A DNA stretch of 7,704 nt from Clostridiaceae bacterium (lineage in GTDB: Bacteria > Bacillota > Clostridia > Acetivibrionales > DTU013), in assembly GCA_012799845.1 (NCBI GenBank), contig JAAZKL010000117.1, positions 1-7,704 on the forward strand. The letters are read 5' to 3'. The translations under genes were made by a program, and so were the position numbers. Every line of letters starts with the position of its first letter. Position 1 is the stretch's first letter. Shown here piece after piece: positions 1-6,691 of the stretch. The notes under the pieces were generated by a model. The model was given only the letters and a program-made list of their open reading frames with translations. It made no database searches and was not told where the DNA came from.

Positions 1-375
1 GGCGGTGATCCCGCCTGTGGCGGGCGTATTGGAGTAGGACAGTTCCCGCATCTCGCGCTCTATCAGGGCGCTGTTTGTTTTGTCATAGCCGTTTTCCAGC
101 GTCTGGCGCGCCATGTCGATATCGCCCATATAGCGGTAGGTTTTTGCCAGGGCGAGATATGCCTCCGTATTGTTGGGCTCGGCCTCGATGGCCTTCTGGA
201 GGGTCACGGTCGCCCTTGCATAATCCAGTTCAGCAAGGTATTTTTCTCCGAGGCTCAGGCTGGTGGCATTCACCGGCTTCGCCGCCTCGCCCCGCAGCAG
301 GAACACAGCCGCGCAAATAGCGGCTGCCGCTATGATAACGGCAACTGCTGCGATTATCGCGATCCGTTTTTTCAT
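1..375 (-). CDS. Membrane-anchored TPR protein, 3' end outside window (partial)
   Basis: This frame is open from an ATG at 375 through position 1, giving 125 residues without a stop, so the C-terminus is missing. The N-terminus is MKKR followed by an Ala/Ile/Val-rich hydrophobic segment (about residues 5-27), read as an uncleaved signal anchor with the N-terminus inside. Residues about 42-105 look like two TPR units: a helix pair around YLAELDYARATVTLQKAIEA, the typical turn EPNNTEAYLALAKTYRYMGD, then a second pair starting DMARQTLENGY. The repeats would sit outside the membrane. A good ribosome-binding site (AAGGAG, 389-384) lies 8 bases upstream, inside the preceding small gene, and the ATG overlaps that gene's TGA by 4 bases (ATGA), so translational coupling is likely. 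It is the third gene of the kinase operon. TPRs mediate protein contacts, so a specific role cannot be assigned; an accessory or partner of the kinase is an inference from position and from the shared TPR architecture. Confidence 0.85.
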   Translation of the reverse strand, partial: MKKRIAIIAAVAVIIAAAAICAAVFLLRGEAAKPVNATSLSLGEKYLAELDYARATVTLQKAIEAEPNNTEAYLALAKTYRYMGDIDMARQTLENGYDKTNSALIEREMRELSYSNTPATGGITA

Positions 376-527
376 AACGTGGGCTCCTTCTTCCCGTATT
401 CTTCGTCAAATTTCCTGCGCAGCCGCCTGCGGCTTCCCGACAGCACTATTATTACGATAACTGCGGCTATGGCTGTTGCAGCCATCCCTATGATGCCGCC
501 GTAAAACAGCAATTCACCATTTATCAT
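372..527 (-). CDS. Small single-pass membrane protein, 51 residues, function unknown
   Basis: This short gene between the kinase and the TPR protein encodes 51 residues starting MINGELLFYGG. It has one hydrophobic helix (about residues 8-30, rich in Ile, Ala and Val), then a strongly basic patch (SRRRLRRK, about 32-39) and a mixed-charge tail (DEEYGKKEP). By the positive-inside rule the short N-terminus is outside and the basic tail is cytoplasmic. Support for it being real is positional: an AGGAGG ribosome-binding site (544-539) 11 bases upstream overlaps the kinase stop codon; the gap after the kinase is 15 bases; and its stop overlaps the next start as ATGA. I do not recognise a named family. 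A plausible role is a membrane partner or regulator of the adjacent kinase, but nothing in the sequence shows this. Annotation pipelines with a length cut-off would probably miss it. Confidence 0.8.
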   Translation of the reverse strand: MINGELLFYGGIIGMAATAIAAVIVIIVLSGSRRRLRRKFDEEYGKKEPTL

Positions 528-538
528 ACTTGTACAGG

Positions 539-544
539 CCTCCT
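539..544 (-). promoter_or_regulatory. Ribosome-binding site overlapping the kinase stop codon
   Basis: The minus strand reads TAGGAGG across 545-539. The TAG stop of the kinase supplies the first bases of a perfect AGGAGG for the 51-residue gene, 11 bases before its ATG. This arrangement suggests that ribosomes finishing the kinase re-initiate on the small gene, keeping the two products coordinated. Confidence 0.8.
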
Positions 545-2924
545 ATTCGATCCACCCGTGAAGGCGCAGCGTACTTATCAGTTCATCAAGCTGCTGCATT
601 TCAGGGTCGCTGCCCCCGGATCCCATATTCTTCTCATACAGTTCGGCAGCCAGTTCATAATATTCCTTTACCAGCGAATAATCGCGGAGCTCGTTCTTTA
701 TCTGCGACTGCCTGTCCGCTTCGAGGTACGCCTGCCGCATAGGCACGCGGTAATCGTTCGGGAAAACGTCCTCCATTCCGGCCAGCACTTCTGCCGCCCG
801 CTCGTATTCACCGGCATTCTGGAGCAGGATCGCCATGTTCTGCATGATGTGGAACTGCGGTACTCCTTGGGCCAGGAGCTTTTCATATACGGCAATGGCA
901 TTTTCGTAATCGCCGGTCCTTACATATGCGTCCGCCAGGCGCTCCCTCATCTCATTCACACGGTTGAGGGGGATGCGGTTCATCGCGCCGGAAAGCAGTT
1001 CCACGGACCTTTCCGGCTGGCCCAGCAGCTTGAATATCTCATCCGACGTATGGTAAGCGCGGTAACGGACATAGTCGTCCGCCGCAGTTTCTATGGCTTT
1101 GCCAAAATACCCGGCGGCGTTTTCGTAATCCTGCTTCGCATAGGCAATCTCGCCCCGCAGCAGGTACAACGAACCGGCGTCGAGGCCCAGCACCTCGGCC
1201 TTTTCAAGCGTATGTTCCGCTTCCGCGACCTGCCCGGTCCTGGCCTGCGCTATCGCGTAATCACGGTAGTAGGCCGGGTTGTCCTTTACGTAGCTCACGG
1301 CTGTTTCGAAGCAGTTCCTGGCGGTGCCGTAATCCGCCCCGCCCGGCCTGGAATAGTAGCAGTTGCCCAGTATGTAATAGATGTCGCCCAAGTACTGCCG
1401 GGCTTCGGGCAAATCCTGGAACACGGCCGTTTTCCCGAGGTTCTCTTCGATGAATGCCCGGCACTTTTCTGTGTCGCCTTCGTCCCACAGGCGCTTTGCC
1501 ATGGCACGGTACGGGTCGATCCTGTCGCTGAACACGCCCAGCGCTTCGTCATACGCGCCCTGCGCATCCGGTCCGTTTTCGATCTGGTAGACAGCGTTGT
1601 AGAAGCGCTCTTCATTCTCCTGCGCGATGACGACCCTGCCGTACAAAGTGGTTCCCGCGAACAGCGCGAATGCCAGCGGAAGGGCGATGGCCGCAGTGAC
1701 CATTTTCGCCTGCGACGCCTTCCATCTCGAGTCGTGCCTGTGGATGTTGCGGATCGCTTCAAGCAGCATCGACACGGAACCGAACCGCTGGTCCGGATCT
1801 GCCTGCATGGATTTTTCTATTATGTACACCAGCCCTTCGCTGAACTGGCCGATTTTCGATACCGGCACGACCTCGGCCGCCCTTTCCGGCGGACGGGATC
1901 CGGTGAGCAGATGGTACATCGTTGCCCCCAGGCTGTATATGTCGGACAGTTTCCAGTCCACCGAAGCGGTCGGCGACGGTCCGGTCTTTACTGTCTTTAT
2001 TGCAGGCGCCTTTCCCGCCGGGCGGTTGGCGCCGCCTCCGTCTTCTATGAGAATACCCGTGCCGCCGCCGCTGTCGACAAGGAGTTCAGTACCTCTCCCG
2101 GCATCGACGAGCAGTTCCGTCTTCCCGGCATCTGAATGCGGCGCTGCATTCATGCCCCTGCCTGTGAATTCCGTCCCCTCGTCTTCACGGAGGATCTCAG
2201 TCGCCCCGTCATCGCCGAGGATCTCAGTCCTGTCTCCCCCGTCGGCGGCATGACCCGTTCCCTGCAAGGAACCCGTTCCGCTTCCGGCAAGGTTATCAGT
2301 TCCACTACCTGCCATCGGCCCGGCGACAGTACTTTGGCTGCCGTAATATATCGGCGCACTGCCGCGGGTGCTTATATACCTCTCGTATATTTCATACTGC
2401 TCGGGCGACGCATAACCCAGGCTCCGGCTAATTATCCTTACATCGTTGCCGCTGACCAGCGCGGCGTTGAAGTCGATGAGGCATACATCCCCGTCGGGAG
2501 TGAGCATTATGTTCGCCGGCTTGATATCGCGGTGGCAGATGTTCTGCTTATGGATCGCTTCCAGGGCCGACGCGAGCTGCCCATACCATTTGATGACCTG
2601 CTGCTGCGTGAATTTCTGTCCGCGTTCAAGGAGCTTGTCAAGGCTCTCTCCCTTTACGGACTCCATGACGGTAAAAATCCGTCCACCTTCGCCCAGGAAA
2701 TCGAATACCTGCGGCAGATACGTGCTTTTGACGTTCTTAAGCGCCTCGACCTCGTTTCTCTGGGTCTCTATGTCATTTTCCGAACCTCTTCTGAGTTCCT
2801 TTAAAACGACGTACTTTTGCAGACGCGTATGCCATGCTTTATAAACGACTCCGCCACCTCCCGAACCGAGTTTAGATTCTATCCGGTAGGCTGAGTCTGA
2901 GAGAGTCGGAAGGGAACCAGCCAT
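543..2924 (-). CDS. Membrane Ser/Thr protein kinase with TxxL-repeat insertion and extracytoplasmic TPR domain
   Basis: This is a eukaryotic-type (Hanks-type) kinase of 793 residues that phosphorylates proteins on Ser/Thr. Kinase signatures in order: glycine loop GSGGGGVV (20-27), ATP-anchoring Lys42 in VVLK, a helix-C glutamate near 58-60, hinge region around MESVKGESL, catalytic loop HRDIKPANIML (131-141; Asp133, Lys135, Asn138), metal-binding DFN (151-153, where most kinases have DFG), APE-like ASPEQ (172-176), and the helix F segment DIYSLGATMYHLLTG (Asp328). Residues about 178-320 are a low-complexity insertion with repeated TxxL motifs that splits the kinase C-lobe. One transmembrane helix follows (about 408-428). 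Residues about 440-793 are helical with several TPR-like units, for example near 585-615 (YAKQDYENAAGYFGKAIE) and YVRTGDYENAIAVYEKLLA. The kinase should be cytoplasmic and the TPRs outside; this differs from PrkC/PknB kinases, which carry PASTA repeats. The ATG at 2924 is chosen because GAGGTG lies 7 bases upstream; a GTG at 2939 has no ribosome-binding site. It heads a three-gene operon. The substrate is unknown. Confidence 0.95.
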   Translation of the reverse strand: MAGSLPTLSDSAYRIESKLGSGGGGVVYKAWHTRLQKYVVLKELRRGSENDIETQRNEVEALKNVKSTYLPQVFDFLGEGGRIFTVMESVKGESLDKLLERGQKFTQQQVIKWYGQLASALEAIHKQNICHRDIKPANIMLTPDGDVCLIDFNAALVSGNDVRIISRSLGYASPEQYEIYERYISTRGSAPIYYGSQSTVAGPMAGSGTDNLAGSGTGSLQGTGHAADGGDRTEILGDDGATEILREDEGTEFTGRGMNAAPHSDAGKTELLVDAGRGTELLVDSGGGTGILIEDGGGANRPAGKAPAIKTVKTGPSPTASVDWKLSDIYSLGATMYHLLTGSRPPERAAEVVPVSKIGQFSEGLVYIIEKSMQADPDQRFGSVSMLLEAIRNIHRHDSRWKASQAKMVTAAIALPLAFALFAGTTLYGRVVIAQENEERFYNAVYQIENGPDAQGAYDEALGVFSDRIDPYRAMAKRLWDEGDTEKCRAFIEENLGKTAVFQDLPEARQYLGDIYYILGNCYYSRPGGADYGTARNCFETAVSYVKDNPAYYRDYAIAQARTGQVAEAEHTLEKAEVLGLDAGSLYLLRGEIAYAKQDYENAAGYFGKAIETAADDYVRYRAYHTSDEIFKLLGQPERSVELLSGAMNRIPLNRVNEMRERLADAYVRTGDYENAIAVYEKLLAQGVPQFHIMQNMAILLQNAGEYERAAEVLAGMEDVFPNDYRVPMRQAYLEADRQSQIKNELRDYSLVKEYYELAAELYEKNMGSGGSDPEMQQLDELISTLRLHGWIE
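2049..2300 (-). repeat. Tandem TxxL coding repeats inside the kinase domain
   Basis: Kinase residues 209-292 contain Thr-x-x-Leu at Thr209 (TDNL), 217 (TGSL), 233 (TEIL), 242 (TEIL), 269 (TELL), 279 (TELL) and 289 (TGIL). A degenerate copy, TEFT, sits at 251. The intervals are 8, 16, 9, 9, 18, 10 and 10 residues, so they fit one register with a missing unit near 225 and another near 260. Acidic and glycine residues usually follow each motif. The two TEIL units share an identical 12-base core (2201-2190 and 2228-2217) exactly 27 bases apart. The two TELL units use different synonymous codons, suggesting older duplication with the protein motif retained. Confidence 0.8.
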
Positions 2925-2931
2925 CACATTG

Positions 2932-2937
2932 CACCTC
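2932..2937 (-). promoter_or_regulatory. Ribosome-binding site that fixes the kinase start
   Basis: The minus strand reads GAGGTG here, 7 bases before the ATG at 2924. It lies inside the longer reading frame that begins at GTG 2939, and nothing purine-rich precedes that GTG, so the shorter 793-residue product is preferred. Confidence 0.7.
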
Positions 2938-3027
2938 ACATATCAGCGAAAATTATCGAACAAGACTTCCGAATATTGCAAAAATAATCTGAAAATGCGG
3001 AAAAATGTAAAAACACCGCTAAACAAT

Positions 3028-3056
3028 ATCGTAATTACTGTTTCCAAAAAAGTCAA
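3028..3056 (-). promoter_or_regulatory. Candidate sigma-A promoter of the kinase operon
   Basis: The minus strand has TTGACT (3056-3051, 5 of 6 matches to TTGACA), a 17-base spacer that is A/T-rich, and TACGAT (3033-3028, 4 of 6 matches to TATAAT). Transcription would start near 3021, giving a leader of roughly 95 bases before the kinase ATG. An 8-base palindrome, GTAATTAC (3031-3038), overlaps the -10 element and could be a regulator site, though a palindrome that short in A/T-rich DNA may be chance. The promoter lies just downstream of the peptidase terminator, which fits an independent operon. Confidence 0.6.
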
Positions 3057-3080
3057 TATGAAGAGGTTTGGCAGAGTGCA

Positions 3081-3106
3081 CAAAAAAGCGGGCCGAAGCC
3101 CGCTTT
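3081..3106 (-). terminator. Rho-independent terminator of the M16 peptidase gene
   Basis: On the minus strand a perfect 7-bp stem (AGCGGGC / GCCCGCT, 3104-3098 with 3093-3087) closes a TTCG tetraloop and runs into a stretch of six T. The stem can be extended by A-T pairs from the flanking A and T runs. It begins about 50 bases after the peptidase stop codon and separates that gene from the kinase promoter. Confidence 0.93.
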
Positions 3107-3127
3107 CCCGATATTTCATTTCGCACC

Positions 3128-3148
3128 GGCGCTGGTCATTTCAGCGCC
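3128..3148 (-). other. Second hairpin between the peptidase stop and the terminator
   Basis: GGCGCTG (3128-3134) and CAGCGCC (3142-3148) form a perfect 7-bp inverted repeat with a 7-base loop, starting 9 bases after the peptidase stop. No T run follows, so it is not itself an intrinsic terminator. A role in protecting the 3' end of the mRNA is possible but is inference. Confidence 0.5.
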
Positions 3149-3156
3149 ATCGCTGA

Positions 3157-6100
3157 TCATTGCGGCACAAGCGCCATGAACAGTGCTTCCAGGACCCTGT
3201 TCACATCTGAATCCGTCACCGTGCCCTTCGGGTCAAAGTTGCCGTCTTCGTCGAGTCCCATGATATTCAGCCCCACGAGCGCTTCGACGCTGTTCCTTGC
3301 CCACGGGCTGACTTTTTCAAAGTCGGCTATGTCCGCATCGATGCCGTCCAGTTGTGCCCCGCTCATTATTGCGATCCTTTCAATGAACACTGCGAGCCTT
3401 TCTCTCGTCAGCGGCTCATCCTCCATGTAGTTGCCTTTGCCGTCGCCGAGCAGCAGGCCCTGCTGTTTTGCGAACTCCACGGGCTCCGGCACGCCCTGCA
3501 GTATCATCTCTATGAACTGGGCAGCCGTGATCGCCTCTTCCTCGCCTGTCTGCTGTTCGAAGGCTATTACCGATTCGTACAGGTCCATGCTTTCGCTTAT
3601 TTTTGAAGCACTGCCGACAGTCGAGTATGCGCCGTTTTCAAGAAGTTTTTCGAACAGGACCGCAGCGTCGTCCAGGTCCTCCACCGTCACGGATTTGATC
3701 TCATTCAGGATCTTCAGTTCGTCTTTGGCGGACCAGCCTGCCAGGTAATTCCCGAGGTATTCGAAAGCGCTGCTCAGCTCTCCTGACGGAACGATCCCGG
3801 AACCGAACGCGCTCAGGATATACCTGTCAAGCTCTTCCTGCGTGATCCCGACGGTTCTCAGGTAACCAGGGATCCCTGCGAATACATCAAATGTCTCTTT
3901 TATATTCGGGTCCCTGTATGTCAGGACCATCAGCGCGTTATTGGAATATCTCGACAGAACGGTATAAACGCCGTTCCTGTACCTGAGCACAGGAGTAAGG
4001 TAAGTGTCCTCCAGCATCAGCAATATGGGTATGTACTTGCCGTTGTATTCGACGCCGATCTTGTCATGGGATGCGGACAGCATGTTGTACTGCACCAGGG
4101 TGTCGATTACTATGCCTTCCTTCTGCGCAGGCGCCGGCAGCACCGAGTAGTCCTGTGGTACGATCACTTCTGCCGGCAGGGCATTGGTCAGGGTCCCGAT
4201 GTTTTCCTCAAACACCCTGATCCCTTTTTCATTGCCGGCAAAAATGACTATCATGTTCGTCCTGTTCGCCACCAGCTTGTGGACGGCTTCGATCTCTGCC
4301 AGCACAGCCCCGGGATCCTGCTGCATATACTGCTCCAATTGCACAAGGAAGTTATAATACTCAAGCCCGTTTACATAATTGTCATATTTCGCGGCAGCGC
4401 CCGTAAGCGCCATGTTGCGGATCATGAGCAGATTCAGGGGTTCGGAACCTATTACCTGCCTCATTTCCGCTATATTGCCTCTAATAGTGTTCAATATCGT
4501 GTCACTGTCCGAAAAATCGGTATTCAGTATTATTTCCTTCGCAAGCTCCAACTGGTCGCCGTATTCGCCCATCAGCCCCAGCCAGTACGTGGATAATACG
4601 GGGGTAAAGTCGTCTGAATCTTTGTATGGTATCTCTCCCAGCGAGAAGGTTGCCCCCTGGAGATGCCTCATGGTCAGTGTGTTCAGCTGTTCTTTGGTGT
4701 ATTTCTCAGTGTCCAGCCTTCCAAGCAGGTCGGAAAGCAAACTCAGGAAATGCAGTCTGTCCGCAGGCACGGCCGATGTGTCGAACATGATGCCTGTAAT
4801 GCCAGTTTCACCTACATCCGCGGTCGACGTAACAAACCTTTCGCCGTTGGGTCCTTTCGTTTCCTTTATATCGCGCTCCTTGACCTCGATGGGGAGATCC
4901 GCGGCCTTTACGGCCTGGAGACTCTTGATTATGTTCTGTACGTCCTCTCCTGTTTCACGGCTGTTCCACTCATTGAAGGCCATTGTTTCGCTTATGATCC
5001 TATTGATCTCCTCTTCGCTCATGGAAGCCTTCAGATCAGCCAGATGCCTCACATTCTGCTCTTCCAGCTTTTCAGCCAGCCCGGGCTCGGGATATGTTGT
5101 TACAAGAGCCGCATGGTTGTTGTTCAGTATGTATTTCTCCGCCAGGTCTTCATAATAGCTCGTGTCCAGTTTTTCCGCCAGGGCTTTGACATTTTTGGTC
5201 AGGTTGCTGAAGTAGCTGAGATCGTCATTGGTTGCCCACATCACGCTGAGGGAGAGTGACAGGTTGACCCCCAGGTTCTGCTGCTCCGTGATGATCGAAT
5301 AATTGAGCAGGCTCCTGGAAATTATCGCGTCCAGCAGTTCCTTGTCGAACCCGCTCTCCACTATGCCGGCGATGCATTCGTCCACAAGCGCCCTGAATTC
5401 TCCGGCCCTGTCCTCATCGGCGTTGATGGCGGTAAAGATCAGCATCGGCTGCATCAACTGCGTTTCCAGCGAAACGTACATATTGCCGCCTATCCTCATT
5501 TGATTGAATGCTTTTTTCAGCGGAGACGAGTCTTCGTTCAGGATCGTAGCAATGGCTGAAAGGCCAATGATATCCTCTGTGCTGATATCTGTCAGTGCGT
5601 ATGCATAATTTATCTGGGCCGCATTTGACGTTTTCGCGGCCGCCGTGACCGGGAATGCGAAACTGGCCTCGGCCTTTTCCGTAAACGGCTCCACTTTTCC
5701 GAAATCTGTTTTTATCTCTTTCCTGTCGAATTTGCTGAGATATTCGTCGTTTATCATTTTGAGGAAACGGGTGTAGTCAACGTTTCCGTAGAGTATCATA
5801 AGTGAATTCGACGGATGGTAATATGTCCTGTGTGTTTCGATGAGCTGCTCATATGTCAGGTCCCTTATTTTGTCGGGGTGTCCGCCGTAGACATTTGACT
5901 GGGGACTGTTGGGATACAGGGTTTTCAGCGTGTTGAAATATGCCGGGTAGTTGATGTCGCCGAACAGGCCCTTTATTTCGTTGTATACCGTCCCGTTTAC
6001 GGCCAGATGGGCGTCGGCGTCCTGCATCTCGTATCTCCAGCCTTCCCTGAGGAAGATGTTCTTTTCATCGTATATCAGGGGATTGAAAACACCGTCAAGG

Positions 6101-6573
6101 TAGACATCGGCCAGCCTGAGAAGCTGGTCCTCACTCATGGAGGCTACGGGATACGTTGTGAATGTGGGTGTTGTCATGGCATTTACGAAAGTGCTGTATG
6201 TCTGGTTCGCAATTAAAAAGAGCATGTCGTTTATCGGGTACTTCACGGATCCGTGCATTGCCGCGTGCTCAAGGATGTGGTTCACGCCTGTGTCGTCAGC
6301 GGCAGGCGTTCTGAATGAAATGGTGAATGACTTCTCAGTGTCCCTGTTTTGTATGTAAAAAAGCTTTGCACCGGTTTCCACGTGCTCGAACAGGACGGTT
6401 TCGGCGTTTACCAGGTCGATCCCGCCTGTTTCCGTAACCTTGAAACCTGAAATAACTTCTCCCACCTGCGGGAGCGGCGCCAGTTCTTCTTCCGCAGCAA
6501 ACGCCGCCGTCGGAGACAGGATCATGCCCAGAAGCAGGACTATGGCAAGTGATAAGGATACTAATCTTTTCAT
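3157..6573 (-). CDS. Secreted M16C zinc metallopeptidase (PreP/insulinase-like) with C-terminal SLH motifs
   Basis: This 1138-residue protein is a predicted cell-surface peptidase. Residues 1-26 are a classic signal peptide (MKR, hydrophobic core, cleavage after AFA). The inverted zinc motif HILEH (His99, Glu102, His103) is followed 96 residues later by Glu199 in GTVYNEIKG, the expected third zinc ligand; family signatures GSVKYPIND, TYPVAS, DVYLDGVFNP and YYHPSNS follow the M16C/PreP pattern. Residues about 480-730 match the M16C-associated region (for example SMSEEEINRII). In the C-terminal half, Arg864 and Tyr870 keep the Arg-x5-Tyr pair that helps bind substrate in PreP, and SYRDPN-like and IPGYLR-like segments follow. 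So both halves of the clam-shell chamber appear intact. Family members degrade short unfolded peptides. Residues about 1017-1068 and 1081-1132 resemble SLH motifs, which tether proteins to secondary cell-wall polymer. The ATG at 6573 is preferred over one at 6660 because it follows AAGGAG and opens the signal peptide. The gene has its own candidate promoter and terminator. Confidence 0.95.
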   Translation of the reverse strand: MKRLVSLSLAIVLLLGMILSPTAAFAAEEELAPLPQVGEVISGFKVTETGGIDLVNAETVLFEHVETGAKLFYIQNRDTEKSFTISFRTPAADDTGVNHILEHAAMHGSVKYPINDMLFLIANQTYSTFVNAMTTPTFTTYPVASMSEDQLLRLADVYLDGVFNPLIYDEKNIFLREGWRYEMQDADAHLAVNGTVYNEIKGLFGDINYPAYFNTLKTLYPNSPQSNVYGGHPDKIRDLTYEQLIETHRTYYHPSNSLMILYGNVDYTRFLKMINDEYLSKFDRKEIKTDFGKVEPFTEKAEASFAFPVTAAAKTSNAAQINYAYALTDISTEDIIGLSAIATILNEDSSPLKKAFNQMRIGGNMYVSLETQLMQPMLIFTAINADEDRAGEFRALVDECIAGIVESGFDKELLDAIISRSLLNYSIITEQQNLGVNLSLSLSVMWATNDDLSYFSNLTKNVKALAEKLDTSYYEDLAEKYILNNNHAALVTTYPEPGLAEKLEEQNVRHLADLKASMSEEEINRIISETMAFNEWNSRETGEDVQNIIKSLQAVKAADLPIEVKERDIKETKGPNGERFVTSTADVGETGITGIMFDTSAVPADRLHFLSLLSDLLGRLDTEKYTKEQLNTLTMRHLQGATFSLGEIPYKDSDDFTPVLSTYWLGLMGEYGDQLELAKEIILNTDFSDSDTILNTIRGNIAEMRQVIGSEPLNLLMIRNMALTGAAAKYDNYVNGLEYYNFLVQLEQYMQQDPGAVLAEIEAVHKLVANRTNMIVIFAGNEKGIRVFEENIGTLTNALPAEVIVPQDYSVLPAPAQKEGIVIDTLVQYNMLSASHDKIGVEYNGKYIPILLMLEDTYLTPVLRYRNGVYTVLSRYSNNALMVLTYRDPNIKETFDVFAGIPGYLRTVGITQEELDRYILSAFGSGIVPSGELSSAFEYLGNYLAGWSAKDELKILNEIKSVTVEDLDDAAVLFEKLLENGAYSTVGSASKISESMDLYESVIAFEQQTGEEEAITAAQFIEMILQGVPEPVEFAKQQGLLLGDGKGNYMEDEPLTRERLAVFIERIAIMSGAQLDGIDADIADFEKVSPWARNSVEALVGLNIMGLDEDGNFDPKGTVTDSDVNRVLEALFMALVPQ

Positions 6574-6583
6574 GTTGCCAACT

Positions 6584-6589
6584 CTCCTT
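6584..6589 (-). promoter_or_regulatory. Ribosome-binding site that fixes the M16 peptidase start
   Basis: AAGGAG lies 10 bases before the ATG at 6573, which begins the signal peptide MKRLVSLSL. The longer frame from 6660 would start beside the predicted -10 element and would place 29 charged residues before the signal sequence, so 6573 is chosen. Confidence 0.8.
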
Positions 6590-6630
6590 GTTATGATTTT
6601 AGTTTTAGTTATTAACTTGATTCTGATCCA

Positions 6631-6648
6631 GACCCGGACATGGGTCCG
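6631..6648. promoter_or_regulatory. Overlapping inverted repeats at the predicted transcription start of the peptidase gene
   Basis: Two nested inverted repeats share this stretch: GACCC / GGGTC (6631-6635 and 6642-6646) and CGGAC / GTCCG (6635-6639 and 6644-6648). It falls directly at and after the predicted start site near 6649. It could be an operator or a 5' stem-loop in the leader. No T run follows on the minus strand, so it is not a terminator for the upstream ABC genes. Confidence 0.35.
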
Positions 6649-6655
6649 ATGTAAA

Positions 6656-6684
6656 ATCATAACAATATACGGAGCACTTTTCCA
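6656..6684 (-). promoter_or_regulatory. Candidate promoter of the M16 peptidase gene (extended -10)
   Basis: On the minus strand, TGTTATGAT (6664-6656) is an extended -10 element, with TATGAT matching TATAAT at 5 of 6 positions. TGGAAA (6684-6679) stands 17 bases upstream and matches TTGACA at 4 of 6. Transcription would begin near 6649, leaving a leader of about 75 bases. A 6-bp inverted repeat, GTTTGT / ACAAAC (6685-6699), abuts the -35 element and covers the stop codon of the ABC permease. Confidence 0.55.
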
Positions 6685-6691
6685 GTTTGTC

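Noticed and set aside
558..2135. A long plus-strand open frame (525 codons) opposite the kinase gene
   Set aside because: It lies entirely antisense to a clear kinase, its translation shows no recognisable domain or membrane pattern and it is rich in Arg, Val and His as expected from reading the complement of a GC-rich gene. It has no convincing ribosome-binding site.
2049..2300. Repeat array as a CRISPR or other DNA-level repeat
   Set aside because: The units keep a protein-level motif in frame, differ in synonymous bases and vary in length by whole codons, so they are coding repeats.
2925..2939. A kinase start at GTG 2939 (798 residues)
   Set aside because: No ribosome-binding site precedes it, whereas the ATG at 2924 has GAGGTG 7 bases upstream; the extra residues MRCNV add nothing to the kinase fold.
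4379..5155. A plus-strand open frame (258 codons) opposite the M16 peptidase gene
   Set aside because: The translation is Ser-rich low-complexity sequence, typical of the complement of a coding strand, and the minus strand encodes conserved peptidase residues throughout.
6631..6648. Intrinsic terminator for the ABC transporter genes
   Set aside because: The stem is short and interrupted and no T run follows on the minus strand.
6574..6660. An M16 peptidase start at ATG 6660 (1167 residues)
   Set aside because: That start coincides with the predicted -10 region and would bury the signal peptide behind 29 basic residues. The ATG at 6573 follows AAGGAG.
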